Shown piece by piece: positions 1-6,114 of a stretch of 10,068 nucleotides of DNA (positions are counted from its first letter, which is position 1; each line of letters starts with the position of its first letter). The stretch lies in contig JAQYPI010000054.1 in NCBI GenBank assembly GCA_028726925.1, positions 1 to 10,068 of the forward strand, read 5' to 3'. The translations under genes were made by a program, and so were the position numbers. The notes below the pieces were generated by a model that was not told the origin of the DNA, ran no database searches, and was given only the letters and a program-made list of their open reading frames with translations. The DNA comes from Caryophanales bacterium (lineage in GTDB: Bacteria; Bacillota_I; Bacilli_A; RFN20; CAG-826).

Positions 1-150
1 GTCGGTCCGTTCCGCGGCCACCTTGAGTGGCAGCTGGTAATAGAGGGCTTAAGTGCCCGAAAATGAAATACCACCGGATTGTCCGGTGGATAATTATTCA
101 ACTAAGGGGGTGTCCAAAGGACCTCGCGAGGAAAAAATCGAAGGAGATTC
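1..150. other. Upstream intergenic segment, possible insertion-sequence end
   Basis: No complete gene lies here. One forward frame entering from the left edge runs to a double stop (TAA TAG, 38-43) with codons like those of the neighbours (TCG, GTC, TCC, GCC, ACC). It could be the last twelve codons of an upstream gene, but that is too short to name. A second forward frame stops at 64-66 but uses GTA, ATA, TTA and AGT, which are rare here, so I think it is not coding. A hairpin (71-89) follows, then a G-rich GGGGGTGTCC stretch (106-115) that resembles the terminal bases of some DDE-transposase insertion sequences, then a 10-base perfect palindrome CCTCGCGAGG (122-131). Stop, hairpin and GTGTCC-type end in a row would fit the right end of an insertion sequence, but no partner end or target duplication is visible. 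Confidence 0.3.
71..97 (+). terminator. Hairpin, likely terminator of the gene left of the window
   Basis: An 8-bp perfect stem, CCACCGGA (71-78) with TCCGGTGG (82-89), closes a three-base TTG loop. It is followed by the A/T-rich stretch ATAATTATT. The tract is not a clean T run, so this is a good hairpin but a mediocre intrinsic terminator. Its position after two stop codons and before the acetyltransferase fits transcription ending from the left. Confidence 0.5.
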
Positions 151-153
151 TCC

Positions 154-666
154 ATGATCATCGAAACGGAAAGGCTCACTCTTCGGGAGATGACCCAAGA
201 AGATCTCGATTCTTTGCGCGAGATCCTGCAGGATGAGGAAGCCATGGTCGCCTATGAAGGGGCCTTCACCGATGAAGAAACGCAAAAATGGCTTGATTGG
301 CAACGGACCCTTTATCGCGAAAAAGGCTATGGCTTGTGGGCGGTCATCCTGAAGGAGAACGGGGCAATGATCGGTCAATGCGGCCTTACGATGCAGACCT
401 GGAAAGACCAAAGGGTGCTCGAAATCGGGTATCTCTTCAACCGGAGTTATTGGCACAAAGGCTATGCGACGGAAGCCGCGAAAGCCTGCAAGGAATACGC
501 TTTCAAAATCCTGAAAGCACCCGAGGTTTGCTCGATCATCCGGGACACGAACATCGCCTCCCAGAACGTGGCCATCCGGAACGGCATGAAGAAAAAGGAC
601 ACATGGACCAAGCATTATCGCGGTGTTGACATGCCCCATTCCCGCTTCGTGGCATCGCGGGATTGA
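154..666 (+). CDS. GNAT-family N-acetyltransferase, RimJ/RimL-like
   Basis: This 170-residue protein is a full-length acetyltransferase of the RimJ/RimL-type GNAT branch, which moves an acetyl group from acetyl-CoA to a protein N-terminus or small amine in the cytoplasm. It opens with the usual strand 'IIETERLTLRE', has a central 'LEIGYLF' strand (E90), and then the acetyl-CoA pyrophosphate loop WHKGYATEA around residues 100-108, matching the family's Q/R-x-x-G-x-G/A pattern. A late 'N-x-A-S-x-N-V-A-x-x-N-G-M' segment is also typical. The start is fixed by AAGGAG at 141-146, seven bases upstream of the ATG. It appears monocistronic: the kinase gene begins 85 bases later with its own promoter. 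The substrate cannot be told from sequence; protein N-terminal, antibiotic or polyamine acetylation are all possible. Confidence 0.88.
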   Translation: MIIETERLTLREMTQEDLDSLREILQDEEAMVAYEGAFTDEETQKWLDWQRTLYREKGYGLWAVILKENGAMIGQCGLTMQTWKDQRVLEIGYLFNRSYWHKGYATEAAKACKEYAFKILKAPEVCSIIRDTNIASQNVAIRNGMKKKDTWTKHYRGVDMPHSRFVASRD

Positions 667-711
667 CGCGGGCTTCTAGAACCTTTTCCCTGCGCCCCCG
701 TCGTTTCGGCA

Positions 712-740
712 TTGCCCAAAAAGAGGCGGCCCATTAAACT
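712..740 (+). promoter_or_regulatory. Candidate sigma-70 type promoter of the two-component operon
   Basis: TTGCCC (712-717), a 17-base spacer and TAAACT (735-740) each match four of six consensus positions. The -10 ends only 11 bases before the kinase ATG at 752, so transcription would begin around 747 and leave a leader of about five bases. No Shine-Dalgarno-like sequence lies in front of the ATG. This suggests a leaderless or nearly leaderless transcript. Confidence 0.5.
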
Positions 741-751
741 TTGAAACCAAG

Positions 752-2149
752 ATGAAGAAAGAAAGCTGGATCATCCTCGCCGTCGACGCCGTTTTCGCGG
801 CGAGTTTCATCCTTTTCGTCGCCTTGCTTCGCTCAAACCTCGATTGGCTCGACTCCGCCTCCTTCCAAAGGGGGAACGGGGTTTCCGCGGCCACCGCCTT
901 GACCCTTGCTTGCATCCTTTCCGTCGTGGAATCCGTCTCCCGTTTCGTGAATCGCGAGGCGAATCTGCACACTTTCTTCTCGACCATCTGCTTCACCATT
1001 GCCATCGCCTTCTCCACCGAATTCGTGCTCCCTTATTCCGAAGCGCCCATCCTTTATTCCCCTTTACACCACGCGTTCCATGTCATCACGATCCTCGCTT
1101 TCCATGCGATGATCCTCTTCATCTTCCTTTTCTTCCATTCCGAATTCAAATTACCGCTTTATCCCCTCGAATTCGTCTTCTTCGCGATTTTCGTCGCCTT
1201 GGCCACCGGGCTTTCGATCCTATACATCTTCTTCCCGGAGACGTATTTGTTCGTGCTCGTCATCATCGTCATCGTCGTCTTTTGGGTCTTCGCCTTGCTC
1301 AAGACGTTCCTCTTCATTCCTTTCTTGAAGAAAGACCGTTACGCCTTCCTCGCGACGCACCTCATTTCCCTGTTCGGCCTTTTCGCCATCTTGGGGGAAG
1401 TCCTCAGCTATCGATATGGGAAAGGCCTCGGCCTCCTGCAGGGCGCCTCGTTCCTGATTGCGATTTTCCAAGTGTCCATCTATCTCGCTTTCATGGGCCA
1501 ATCGAACAAAGAAAAATACGAGAAGCAGAAGTTCGAGAGCCAAGCCAAATCCCTCCGGATGAACGTCTTGCTCCGCCAAGCGGGACCCCATTATCTTTTT
1601 AACGCCCTCAACACGGTCAAGGCCTGCTATGGCCATAGCCAAGAGGAGGGGGACCGCGCGATCGGCTTGCTTTCCCGCAACCTCCGCACTCTCGTCGAAA
1701 GCGCGGATGCCGGTCTTGTTCCCTTCGAGAAGGAAATCCAGGGCATCATGGATTACGTCGAATTCGAAAGCCTCAAGACCGGGAAGGACCTTCCCGTCAT
1801 CTATGACATCGAGGAGACGTCCTTCCCCGTCCCGAATTTCGCGGTCCAGACCTTGGTCGAGAACGCGGTCAAACACGCGGAAATCCGAAATAAAGAGGGA
1901 GGGGTAATCGAAATCTCCACCCACGAGGAAGGGGATTCCATCCTCCTTTCCATCCGCGATAACGGGGTCGGGTTCGACCCGAAAAGCGTCCCCATCGGCG
2001 CCGGCATGCGTTCCTCGCAAGAACGCTTCCGTTCCTTGCTTGGGGCCGACATGCACATTCAAAGCGCCCCGGGAGAGGGGACGGAAATTCGCATCTACAT
2101 TCCGAAACAGGAGGAAAATGAAAATGAGAGTTCTGGTCGTGGACGATGA
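752..2149 (+). CDS. Polytopic sensor histidine kinase, LytS/YesM (HisKA_7TM-like layout) class
   Basis: This 465-residue membrane sensor phosphorylates itself on histidine and passes the phosphate to the regulator encoded next. Residues 1-250 form about eight hydrophobic helices (near 7-27, 46-64, 73-92, 107-128, 138-160, 163-190, 199-220, 226-248) with no sizeable extracellular domain, so the signal is probably sensed in or at the membrane. A short charged linker leads to the kinase core. The phospho-acceptor motif is PHYLFNALN with H280, as in the His_kinase (LytS/YesM) family. The ATP-binding domain has the N box LVENAVKHA (N371), the G1 box DNGVGFD (D403) and a late glycine-rich GEGTEIRI. 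All key residues are present, so it should be active. There is no evident ribosome site at the ATG; see the promoter entry. The 3' end overlaps the regulator by 26 bases, which indicates translational coupling. The ligand is unknown. Confidence 0.88.
   Translation: MKKESWIILAVDAVFAASFILFVALLRSNLDWLDSASFQRGNGVSAATALTLACILSVVESVSRFVNREANLHTFFSTICFTIAIAFSTEFVLPYSEAPILYSPLHHAFHVITILAFHAMILFIFLFFHSEFKLPLYPLEFVFFAIFVALATGLSILYIFFPETYLFVLVIIVIVVFWVFALLKTFLFIPFLKKDRYAFLATHLISLFGLFAILGEVLSYRYGKGLGLLQGASFLIAIFQVSIYLAFMGQSNKEKYEKQKFESQAKSLRMNVLLRQAGPHYLFNALNTVKACYGHSQEEGDRAIGLLSRNLRTLVESADAGLVPFEKEIQGIMDYVEFESLKTGKDLPVIYDIEETSFPVPNFAVQTLVENAVKHAEIRNKEGGVIEISTHEEGDSILLSIRDNGVGFDPKSVPIGAGMRSSQERFRSLLGADMHIQSAPGEGTEIRIYIPKQEENENESSGRGR
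2109..2126 (+). promoter_or_regulatory. Ribosome binding site that decides the response regulator start
   Basis: AGGAGG (2109-2114) lies inside the kinase gene. Two in-frame ATGs follow: 2118 is only 3 bases from it, 2124 is 9 bases away. The second gives good spacing and starts the protein at MRVLVVDDE, exactly where REC domains usually begin. An earlier in-frame ATG at 2040 would add a tail unlike any REC protein and lies far upstream of this site. Confidence 0.7.
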
Positions 2150-2912
2150 ACGCAATTACCTGCACGAATTCTTCGACAAGACGGTGTCGCAGAACCTCGA
2201 GCTCGAGTTTTCCTATTTTCTCGACGATGAGGAATCAATCCTTTCCTTCGTGCGCAACCACGAGGTGGATTACGCTTTCCTCGACATCAACATGCCTTCC
2301 GTCGATGGCTTCCGCCTAGCCGGCAGCATCCTCTCCGTCCGCAAAAACGTTAAGATCGTTTATGTCACGGGCCTTGTCGTCGATTGGGAAGACTTGCCCG
2401 CAAGCATCGCCCCAAGCGTCGTCAAAATCATCCACAAGCCCCTTGACGCGATGGAACTCAGCTGTTTTTTCTCGACCCTCACCAACGAGGCGAGGCGCCT
2501 TCGCGCGATGATGTTTGGAACGTTTGATTGCTTCATGGGCAACATCGCGGTCCGCTTCTCGTCTTCCAAGGCCAAGGAACTTTTCGCCTTGTTGCTTTCG
2601 ATGCGTGGGAAAACCCTCACGATGGAACACGCCATCACCTGCCTTTGGCCCGACAAGGACCTCGACAAAGCCCGCATCCTTTATCGCGATGCCGTGTGGC
2701 GCCTCCGTTCCGTCCTCAAGGAAATCGGGTTCGACGGGGTTACGTTCCTCAAAGGAAAGATGACGCTCGACACCTCCAAGATCGATTGTGATTATTACCG
2801 GTTCCTCGATGGGGACCATTCCTTGTTCCAAAGCGAGTTCTTGCTCGATTACGAATGGTCGCTTCCTCTTCAAAGCCGGAACGAGGCCTTGGTCAAGGGT
2901 TTTATTTCGTAG
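2124..2912 (+). CDS. Response regulator, REC plus SARP-type winged-helix DNA-binding domain
   Basis: This 262-residue cytoplasmic transcription regulator is the partner of the kinase encoded upstream. The REC domain (about 1-120) has the acidic pair D7/D8, the phospho-acceptor D54 in LDINMP, T82 and K105 in HKP, so phosphorylation should work. Residues about 130-240 form an OmpR/SARP-like winged helix: 'SKAKELFALLLSMRGK', a recognition stretch around 'ARILYRDAVWRLRSVLKEIG', and an end segment 'SKIDCDYYRFLDGD...F...F...YEWS'. That end is the pattern I know from REC-SARP regulators of Bacillota, which here lack the long BTAD and NB-ARC parts of actinobacterial SARPs. The target genes are not evident; the nearby membrane protein gene 2902-3753 is one candidate. 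The stop overlaps the 3' end of that opposite-strand gene. Confidence 0.85.
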   Translation: MRVLVVDDERNYLHEFFDKTVSQNLELEFSYFLDDEESILSFVRNHEVDYAFLDINMPSVDGFRLAGSILSVRKNVKIVYVTGLVVDWEDLPASIAPSVVKIIHKPLDAMELSCFFSTLTNEARRLRAMMFGTFDCFMGNIAVRFSSSKAKELFALLLSMRGKTLTMEHAITCLWPDKDLDKARILYRDAVWRLRSVLKEIGFDGVTFLKGKMTLDTSKIDCDYYRFLDGDHSLFQSEFLLDYEWSLPLQSRNEALVKGFIS

Positions 2913-3753
2913 AAACCGCCTTCTTTTTGCAAGCCAAGAAAAGCAAGGCGAACGAATACCCGAGAATGAGAAGGGCCCCGATCGTTCCGACCAGGACCAT
3001 GAAGTTCTTTTCTGATTCCGGATTCTTGGAGAAGGAATTGAGGAAGGAAATCGTCAAGACGAACATGGAATAAACCGTGTTGACGTGCCGAACCGAGAGG
3101 AAGAGCAGGTTTTCCCCGTCTTTGGATTTCAAGGATTGGACGGTGGAAGCGATTGTGAATCCAAGCAAGGTGAAGGTATAGGTGCCGTTGATGAGACATT
3201 GGTAGATGGAATACGCGAAATCCCCATCCCTTCCCCAAAGAAGGCTCGTCATGGAAGCGATGGCGATCGCGATGACGAAATAGAAGCCGGAGAAGAGGAA
3301 CAGGGTTTTCCTTCTTTCCGCGTTCCTTTCGTTTGAATGCGAGAGCAGATAGAACTTGGAAAGGGAAATCAAGAAGGCGATGACGGAGACGGAAAGGAGG
3401 AAAGAACTCGACTCCGCGGTAGCCATCCCGAATTGCGCAAGTCCAAAGAGAAAGGAATAGCAAGCGCTCAAAAACGCATTGACGTCCCGCCTGGTTTTCT
3501 TGTCTGCCCGGTAAAGCTTGAAGCCTTTCTTGAGTCCGCCGACCTTGCGCAGATAGCCATGGACGATGGCGAAAAGGGAGAAGAAGAGATAGAGGGAAAA
3601 CAAGCTCAGGAAAGCCGCCGAAACCGCGACGAGAACCTCCTTCCCCGGCAAGATCCAGATGTAAAGGAAAACCGAGAGCCCGACGAGGGAAAGAAGGAAG
3701 GCGATCATCGACGCAAAGAGGGAATTGACGTTCGGCTTCCACCACTTTTTCAT
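2902..3753 (-). CDS. Hypothetical polytopic membrane protein
   Basis: I do not recognise this 283-residue protein. It has about eight hydrophobic segments (near residues 10-32, 38-62, 93-112, 116-137, 149-168, 185-205, 223-243 and 252-272), a basic loop 'GYLRKVGGLKKGFKLYRADKKTRR' region between helices 2 and 3, and a lysine-rich C-terminus. There is no soluble domain and no recognisable catalytic motif. Coding bias resembles that of the neighbours (ATC, TTC, GCC), which supports it as real; the long opposite frames over it are shadows. The ATG at 3753 has no Shine-Dalgarno sequence but sits just after a TAAAAT box, suggesting a leaderless message. It converges on the response regulator with an 11-base overlap and no terminator between them. 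A sensory, transport or cell-envelope role is possible; nothing in the sequence decides. Confidence 0.7.
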   Translation of the reverse strand: MKKWWKPNVNSLFASMIAFLLSLVGLSVFLYIWILPGKEVLVAVSAAFLSLFSLYLFFSLFAIVHGYLRKVGGLKKGFKLYRADKKTRRDVNAFLSACYSFLFGLAQFGMATAESSSFLLSVSVIAFLISLSKFYLLSHSNERNAERRKTLFLFSGFYFVIAIAIASMTSLLWGRDGDFAYSIYQCLINGTYTFTLLGFTIASTVQSLKSKDGENLLFLSVRHVNTVYSMFVLTISFLNSFSKNPESEKNFMVLVGTIGALLILGYSFALLFLACKKKAVSTK

Positions 3754-3759
3754 AGGCTG

Positions 3760-3788
3760 ATTTTAGCCAAATCCCGCCCGATTTGATA
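3760..3788 (-). promoter_or_regulatory. Candidate promoter for the minus-strand membrane protein, leaderless
   Basis: On the minus strand TAAAAT (3765-3760) is a good -10 box. The base 17 away from it only offers TATCAA (3788-3783), a poor -35. Six bases separate the -10 from the ATG at 3753, so the expected start of transcription is at or next to the A of the start codon. The box also lies within a small inverted repeat GGCT/AGCC (3755-3758 and 3765-3768), which might be an operator or chance. Confidence 0.35.
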
Positions 3789-3854
3789 GCAGGTTGCAAA
3801 GCACTAGGACAAAAATGGACAATCCGTCGCTTTTTTGCACGAAAAATGCTCGTT

Positions 3855-3889
3855 GCGCCTTTGCACATAGGCGCGAATGCGCTTATGAT
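3855..3889 (+). promoter_or_regulatory. Promoter of the cdaA operon with an inverted repeat around the -35
   Basis: TTGCAC (3861-3866), a 17-base spacer and TATGAT (3884-3889) form a convincing housekeeping promoter, with transcription expected near 3896. The -35 sits between inverted arms GCGCCT (3855-3860) and AGGCGC (3869-3874), which could be a repressor site. AGAGG at 3908-3912 is the ribosome binding site, ten bases before the ATG at 3923. The rest of the divergent gap 3754-3922 shows no small gene. Confidence 0.6.
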
Positions 3890-3922
3890 TGTGGCATAGG
3901 CTAGAAAAGAGGTAGCGATTCC

Positions 3923-4759
3923 ATGGTTTTTCTGACAATGCTGGATGTGCCGGCAGGGCACTTGGATGACCCTGTCATCCTGATCAACTTCCTGCTCGCC
4001 CTGCTCGTCCCGGGCGCGGTGAACGTCTTGGCGTTTTTCCTCTTCCGCCGCAATTTTGTCCGCATCTCTTTGATCGTCAGCCAAATCCTCTTCGTCCTCG
4101 CTTACCTTTTCGGCCTCGATGTCCTGTTCTTCCTCGCCCTCGCCGCGATGATCGTCCTTCTTACCTATGCCCTCATCGCGAATTCCTCCGTCGGCGCCCC
4201 CGCCTTTTCCAACAACATGAAGGGGAAGGGCTTCAAAGTTTTCCACCGGGAAAGCAAGAAGCAAGGGGAAGCCCTGTTCGATCGCGAGGAGGTTTACCGC
4301 AAAGTCGACCAGGCGGTCCGGTACATGAGCAAACAGAAGATGGGCGCCATCATCACCTTCGAGCGCAAGATGTCCCTCTCGGAGGTCATGAAAAGCGGCA
4401 CCGCGGTCAACGCTCCGATCACCTTCGAGTTGCTCGTCACGATTTTCTATCCCGGCACCCGCCTGCATGACGGCGCGGTCGTCATCCGCAACGACAAGAT
4501 CGCTTCCGCCGCCGTCTTCTTCACCCCGACGACCCGCCCACTAAGCGGGAAGTATGGGTCCCGCCACCGCGCCGCCATCGGCATCAGCGAGGTTTCCGAC
4601 GCTGTCACGGTCGTCGTCTCGGAGGAGACCGGCCGCATCTCCATCGCCTACCAAGGGGAACTCACCCCCATCTCGCCGGACCAGTTCTACGATACCTTCC
4701 TCGAATACATGTCCATGGTAACTGAGGATCTCGAACCTTCCGAAGAAACGTCCAAATAA
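3923..4759 (+). CDS. cdaA: Membrane diadenylate cyclase (CdaA/DAC family)
   Basis: This protein joins two ATP into the second messenger c-di-AMP, which controls potassium and osmolyte uptake and wall homeostasis in Bacillota. It has 278 residues, close to the ~273 of Bacillus CdaA. Three hydrophobic helices (about 20-42, 47-66, 68-88) anchor it; the DAC domain follows from about residue 115. The catalytic DGA motif is D183-G184-A185 in LHDGAVVI, and the second motif GSRHRAA has R214-H215-R216. The 'GISEVSDAVTVVVSEETG' stretch is also as in CdaA. All catalytic residues are present. The oddity is the N-terminal half: the usual FQPELRR-like helix just before the DAC domain is absent and replaced by a serine/alanine-rich linker. 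The usual partner gene cdaR is not next to it; deoD follows after 12 bases. Confidence 0.9.
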   Translation: MVFLTMLDVPAGHLDDPVILINFLLALLVPGAVNVLAFFLFRRNFVRISLIVSQILFVLAYLFGLDVLFFLALAAMIVLLTYALIANSSVGAPAFSNNMKGKGFKVFHRESKKQGEALFDREEVYRKVDQAVRYMSKQKMGAIITFERKMSLSEVMKSGTAVNAPITFELLVTIFYPGTRLHDGAVVIRNDKIASAAVFFTPTTRPLSGKYGSRHRAAIGISEVSDAVTVVVSEETGRISIAYQGELTPISPDQFYDTFLEYMSMVTEDLEPSEETSK

Positions 4760-4771
4760 AGGAGAACACCT

Positions 4772-5491
4772 ATGCCAACCCCGCACATCAATGCCAAATC
4801 CGGCGATTTCGCCAAAGTCGTCCTCATGCCAGGCGACCCCCTTCGCGCCAAATGGATCGCGGAAACCTTCCTCCATGATGCCGTCCTCGTGCAAACCGTT
4901 CGCAACGTTTTCGGCTACACGGGCTACACGAAAAACGGCAAGCGCATCTCCGTCATGGCTTCCGGCATGGGCATGCCCTCGATCGGCATCTATTCCCATG
5001 AGCTTTACGAGGAATATGGCGTCGAGACCATCATCCGCATCGGCACGTGCGGAGGTTATCAGCAAGGCATTCGCGTCGGGGACATCATCCTCGCGGAAGG
5101 GGCCTGCACCGACTCGAATTGGTCCTCGCAATTCGCCCTTGGCGGTACCTATAGCGCCGTCGCTTCCTTCGATGTCCTCCTCGCCGCCCATGAAGCCGCG
5201 AAGAGCCTCGGGAAGAACGTCCATGTCGGCAACGTATTGTCCGCGGACGTGTTCTACGATTACGACAAAACCGCCTGGAAGAGATGGGCGGATCTCGGCG
5301 TTCTCGGCGTCGAGATGGAGACCTATGCCCTTTATTGCAACGCCGCGGTGAGCAAGAAACGCGCCCTCGGCCTTTTCACCGTTTCGGATTCCTTTGTCGC
5401 GAAGGAGATCATGACGAGCGAGGAACGCCAAACCGGCCTCGTCGCCATGGCGGAAATCGGCATCGCGACCGCGGAGCGTTTCGCCGAATGA
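4772..5491 (+). CDS. deoD: Purine nucleoside phosphorylase, DeoD type
   Basis: This cytoplasmic enzyme splits purine (deoxy)ribonucleosides with phosphate into free base and (deoxy)ribose-1-phosphate for purine salvage. At 239 residues it matches the hexameric DeoD family. The N-terminus TPHINA carries the conserved His5; the phosphate loop is MPGDPLRAK (G21, R25); 'IIRIGTCGG' provides the second phosphate contact; 'GVEMET' is the nucleoside-binding stretch; the catalytic acid is D206 in TVSDS with R219 in EERQT nearby. Numbers are one higher than the Escherichia coli convention, which omits Met. A clear AAAGGAG (4758-4764) overlaps the cdaA stop codon and sets the start. It is the second gene of the operon and its last codons overlap the next start as ATGA. 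Nothing suggests loss of function. Confidence 0.93.
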   Translation: MPTPHINAKSGDFAKVVLMPGDPLRAKWIAETFLHDAVLVQTVRNVFGYTGYTKNGKRISVMASGMGMPSIGIYSHELYEEYGVETIIRIGTCGGYQQGIRVGDIILAEGACTDSNWSSQFALGGTYSAVASFDVLLAAHEAAKSLGKNVHVGNVLSADVFYDYDKTAWKRWADLGVLGVEMETYALYCNAAVSKKRALGLFTVSDSFVAKEIMTSEERQTGLVAMAEIGIATAERFAE

Positions 5492-6114
5492 CCCACGAAC
5501 TCCGCGCCACCATCTTCATCGTCGTCTCCACCCTCCTGATCCTGGCATATCTTGCCTGGGTTTTGACGGGCCCGATCAAGCGATTCCTCTATCGCCATTT
5601 CACGGTTCGCTTTTATTATCCCGTCGTCCGCCAAGTCGCCCTCGATCACGACTTTTTCCTCGTGAACGAATTCGTGGGTTCCTTGTCTGGGGGTGACCAA
5701 TTGCACATCGACCACATCCTGATCGGCGAGAAGTACATCTATTGCATCCGGGACCGTTACTACCCGGGGACCCTTTTGTCCGATCCCGAGGATGAGATGT
5801 GGACTTTCTATTCGGGCAAAACCAAATCCGTGCAAATCTCGAACCCCGTGAGCATCAATCGCTTCCGCGTCGAACGCCTTTGCCTTCTGGCCCCGATTGA
5901 CCGTTCCATTGTCATCCCGATTGTGCTCGTGAACAACGATTGCTACTACACCCCTTTCGAACAGGACGACGCTTCCGGATATTTCCTTTCCCTCAAACAG
6001 CTCGCCAAATTCGTCGACCTCAAGGAAGCGGAAGACGTATCCCCCATCAACGCCCTCGTCGCAGAATCCCTCGCGAACGATCTCTCGAAAATGAAATCCC
6101 ATGACGCCAAATAA
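5488..6114 (+). CDS. Membrane-anchored NERD-like domain protein, catalytic residues apparently lost
   Basis: This 208-residue protein starts with a single membrane helix (about 8-28), followed by a basic stretch and a cytoplasmic domain that resembles the NERD (nuclease-related) fold: 'QLHIDHILIG' with D75, a strand 'YIYCIRDRYYPG', a tryptophan-containing turn ('EMWTFYSG') and an 'NPVSINRFRVERL' helix. In active NERD proteins the second strand carries E-x-K; here the same positions read R88-D89-R90, so cleavage activity looks unlikely, although the first acid D75 is kept. I chose the ATG at 5488, which overlaps the deoD stop as ATGA, because an open frame reaching back to 5284 lies inside deoD in another frame. 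A binding or scaffolding role at the membrane is an inference. The family call is from motif pattern only. Confidence 0.62.
   Translation: MTHELRATIFIVVSTLLILAYLAWVLTGPIKRFLYRHFTVRFYYPVVRQVALDHDFFLVNEFVGSLSGGDQLHIDHILIGEKYIYCIRDRYYPGTLLSDPEDEMWTFYSGKTKSVQISNPVSINRFRVERLCLLAPIDRSIVIPIVLVNNDCYYTPFEQDDASGYFLSLKQLAKFVDLKEAEDVSPINALVAESLANDLSKMKSHDAK

Noticed and set aside
1258..1280. Repeat of ATC/GTC triplets
   Set aside because: It encodes a Val/Ile membrane helix of the kinase and is not a separate repeat element.
1220..2155. Minus-strand open frame opposite the sensor kinase
   Set aside because: The acidic run near its C-terminus comes from repeated ATC/GTC codons of a membrane helix in the kinase.
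3337..3786. Plus-strand frame of 149 codons opposite the minus membrane gene
   Set aside because: Highly charged product without domain, antisense to hydrophobic helices, which typically give such shadows.
2870..4468. Minus-strand open frame of 532 codons
   Set aside because: It overlaps the response regulator end, the minus-strand membrane gene in another frame and the start of cdaA, and its protein is low-complexity, rich in Arg, Glu and Gly, with no domain. It is a by-product of G/C-rich third positions.
4541..5431. Minus-strand open frame opposite cdaA and deoD
   Set aside because: Antisense to two enzymes with complete catalytic motifs; no domain in its product.
5284..5487. N-terminal extension of the NERD-like gene
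   Set aside because: It lies inside deoD in another frame, is Arg-rich and lacks a ribosome site; the ATGA overlap at 5488 is the natural start.
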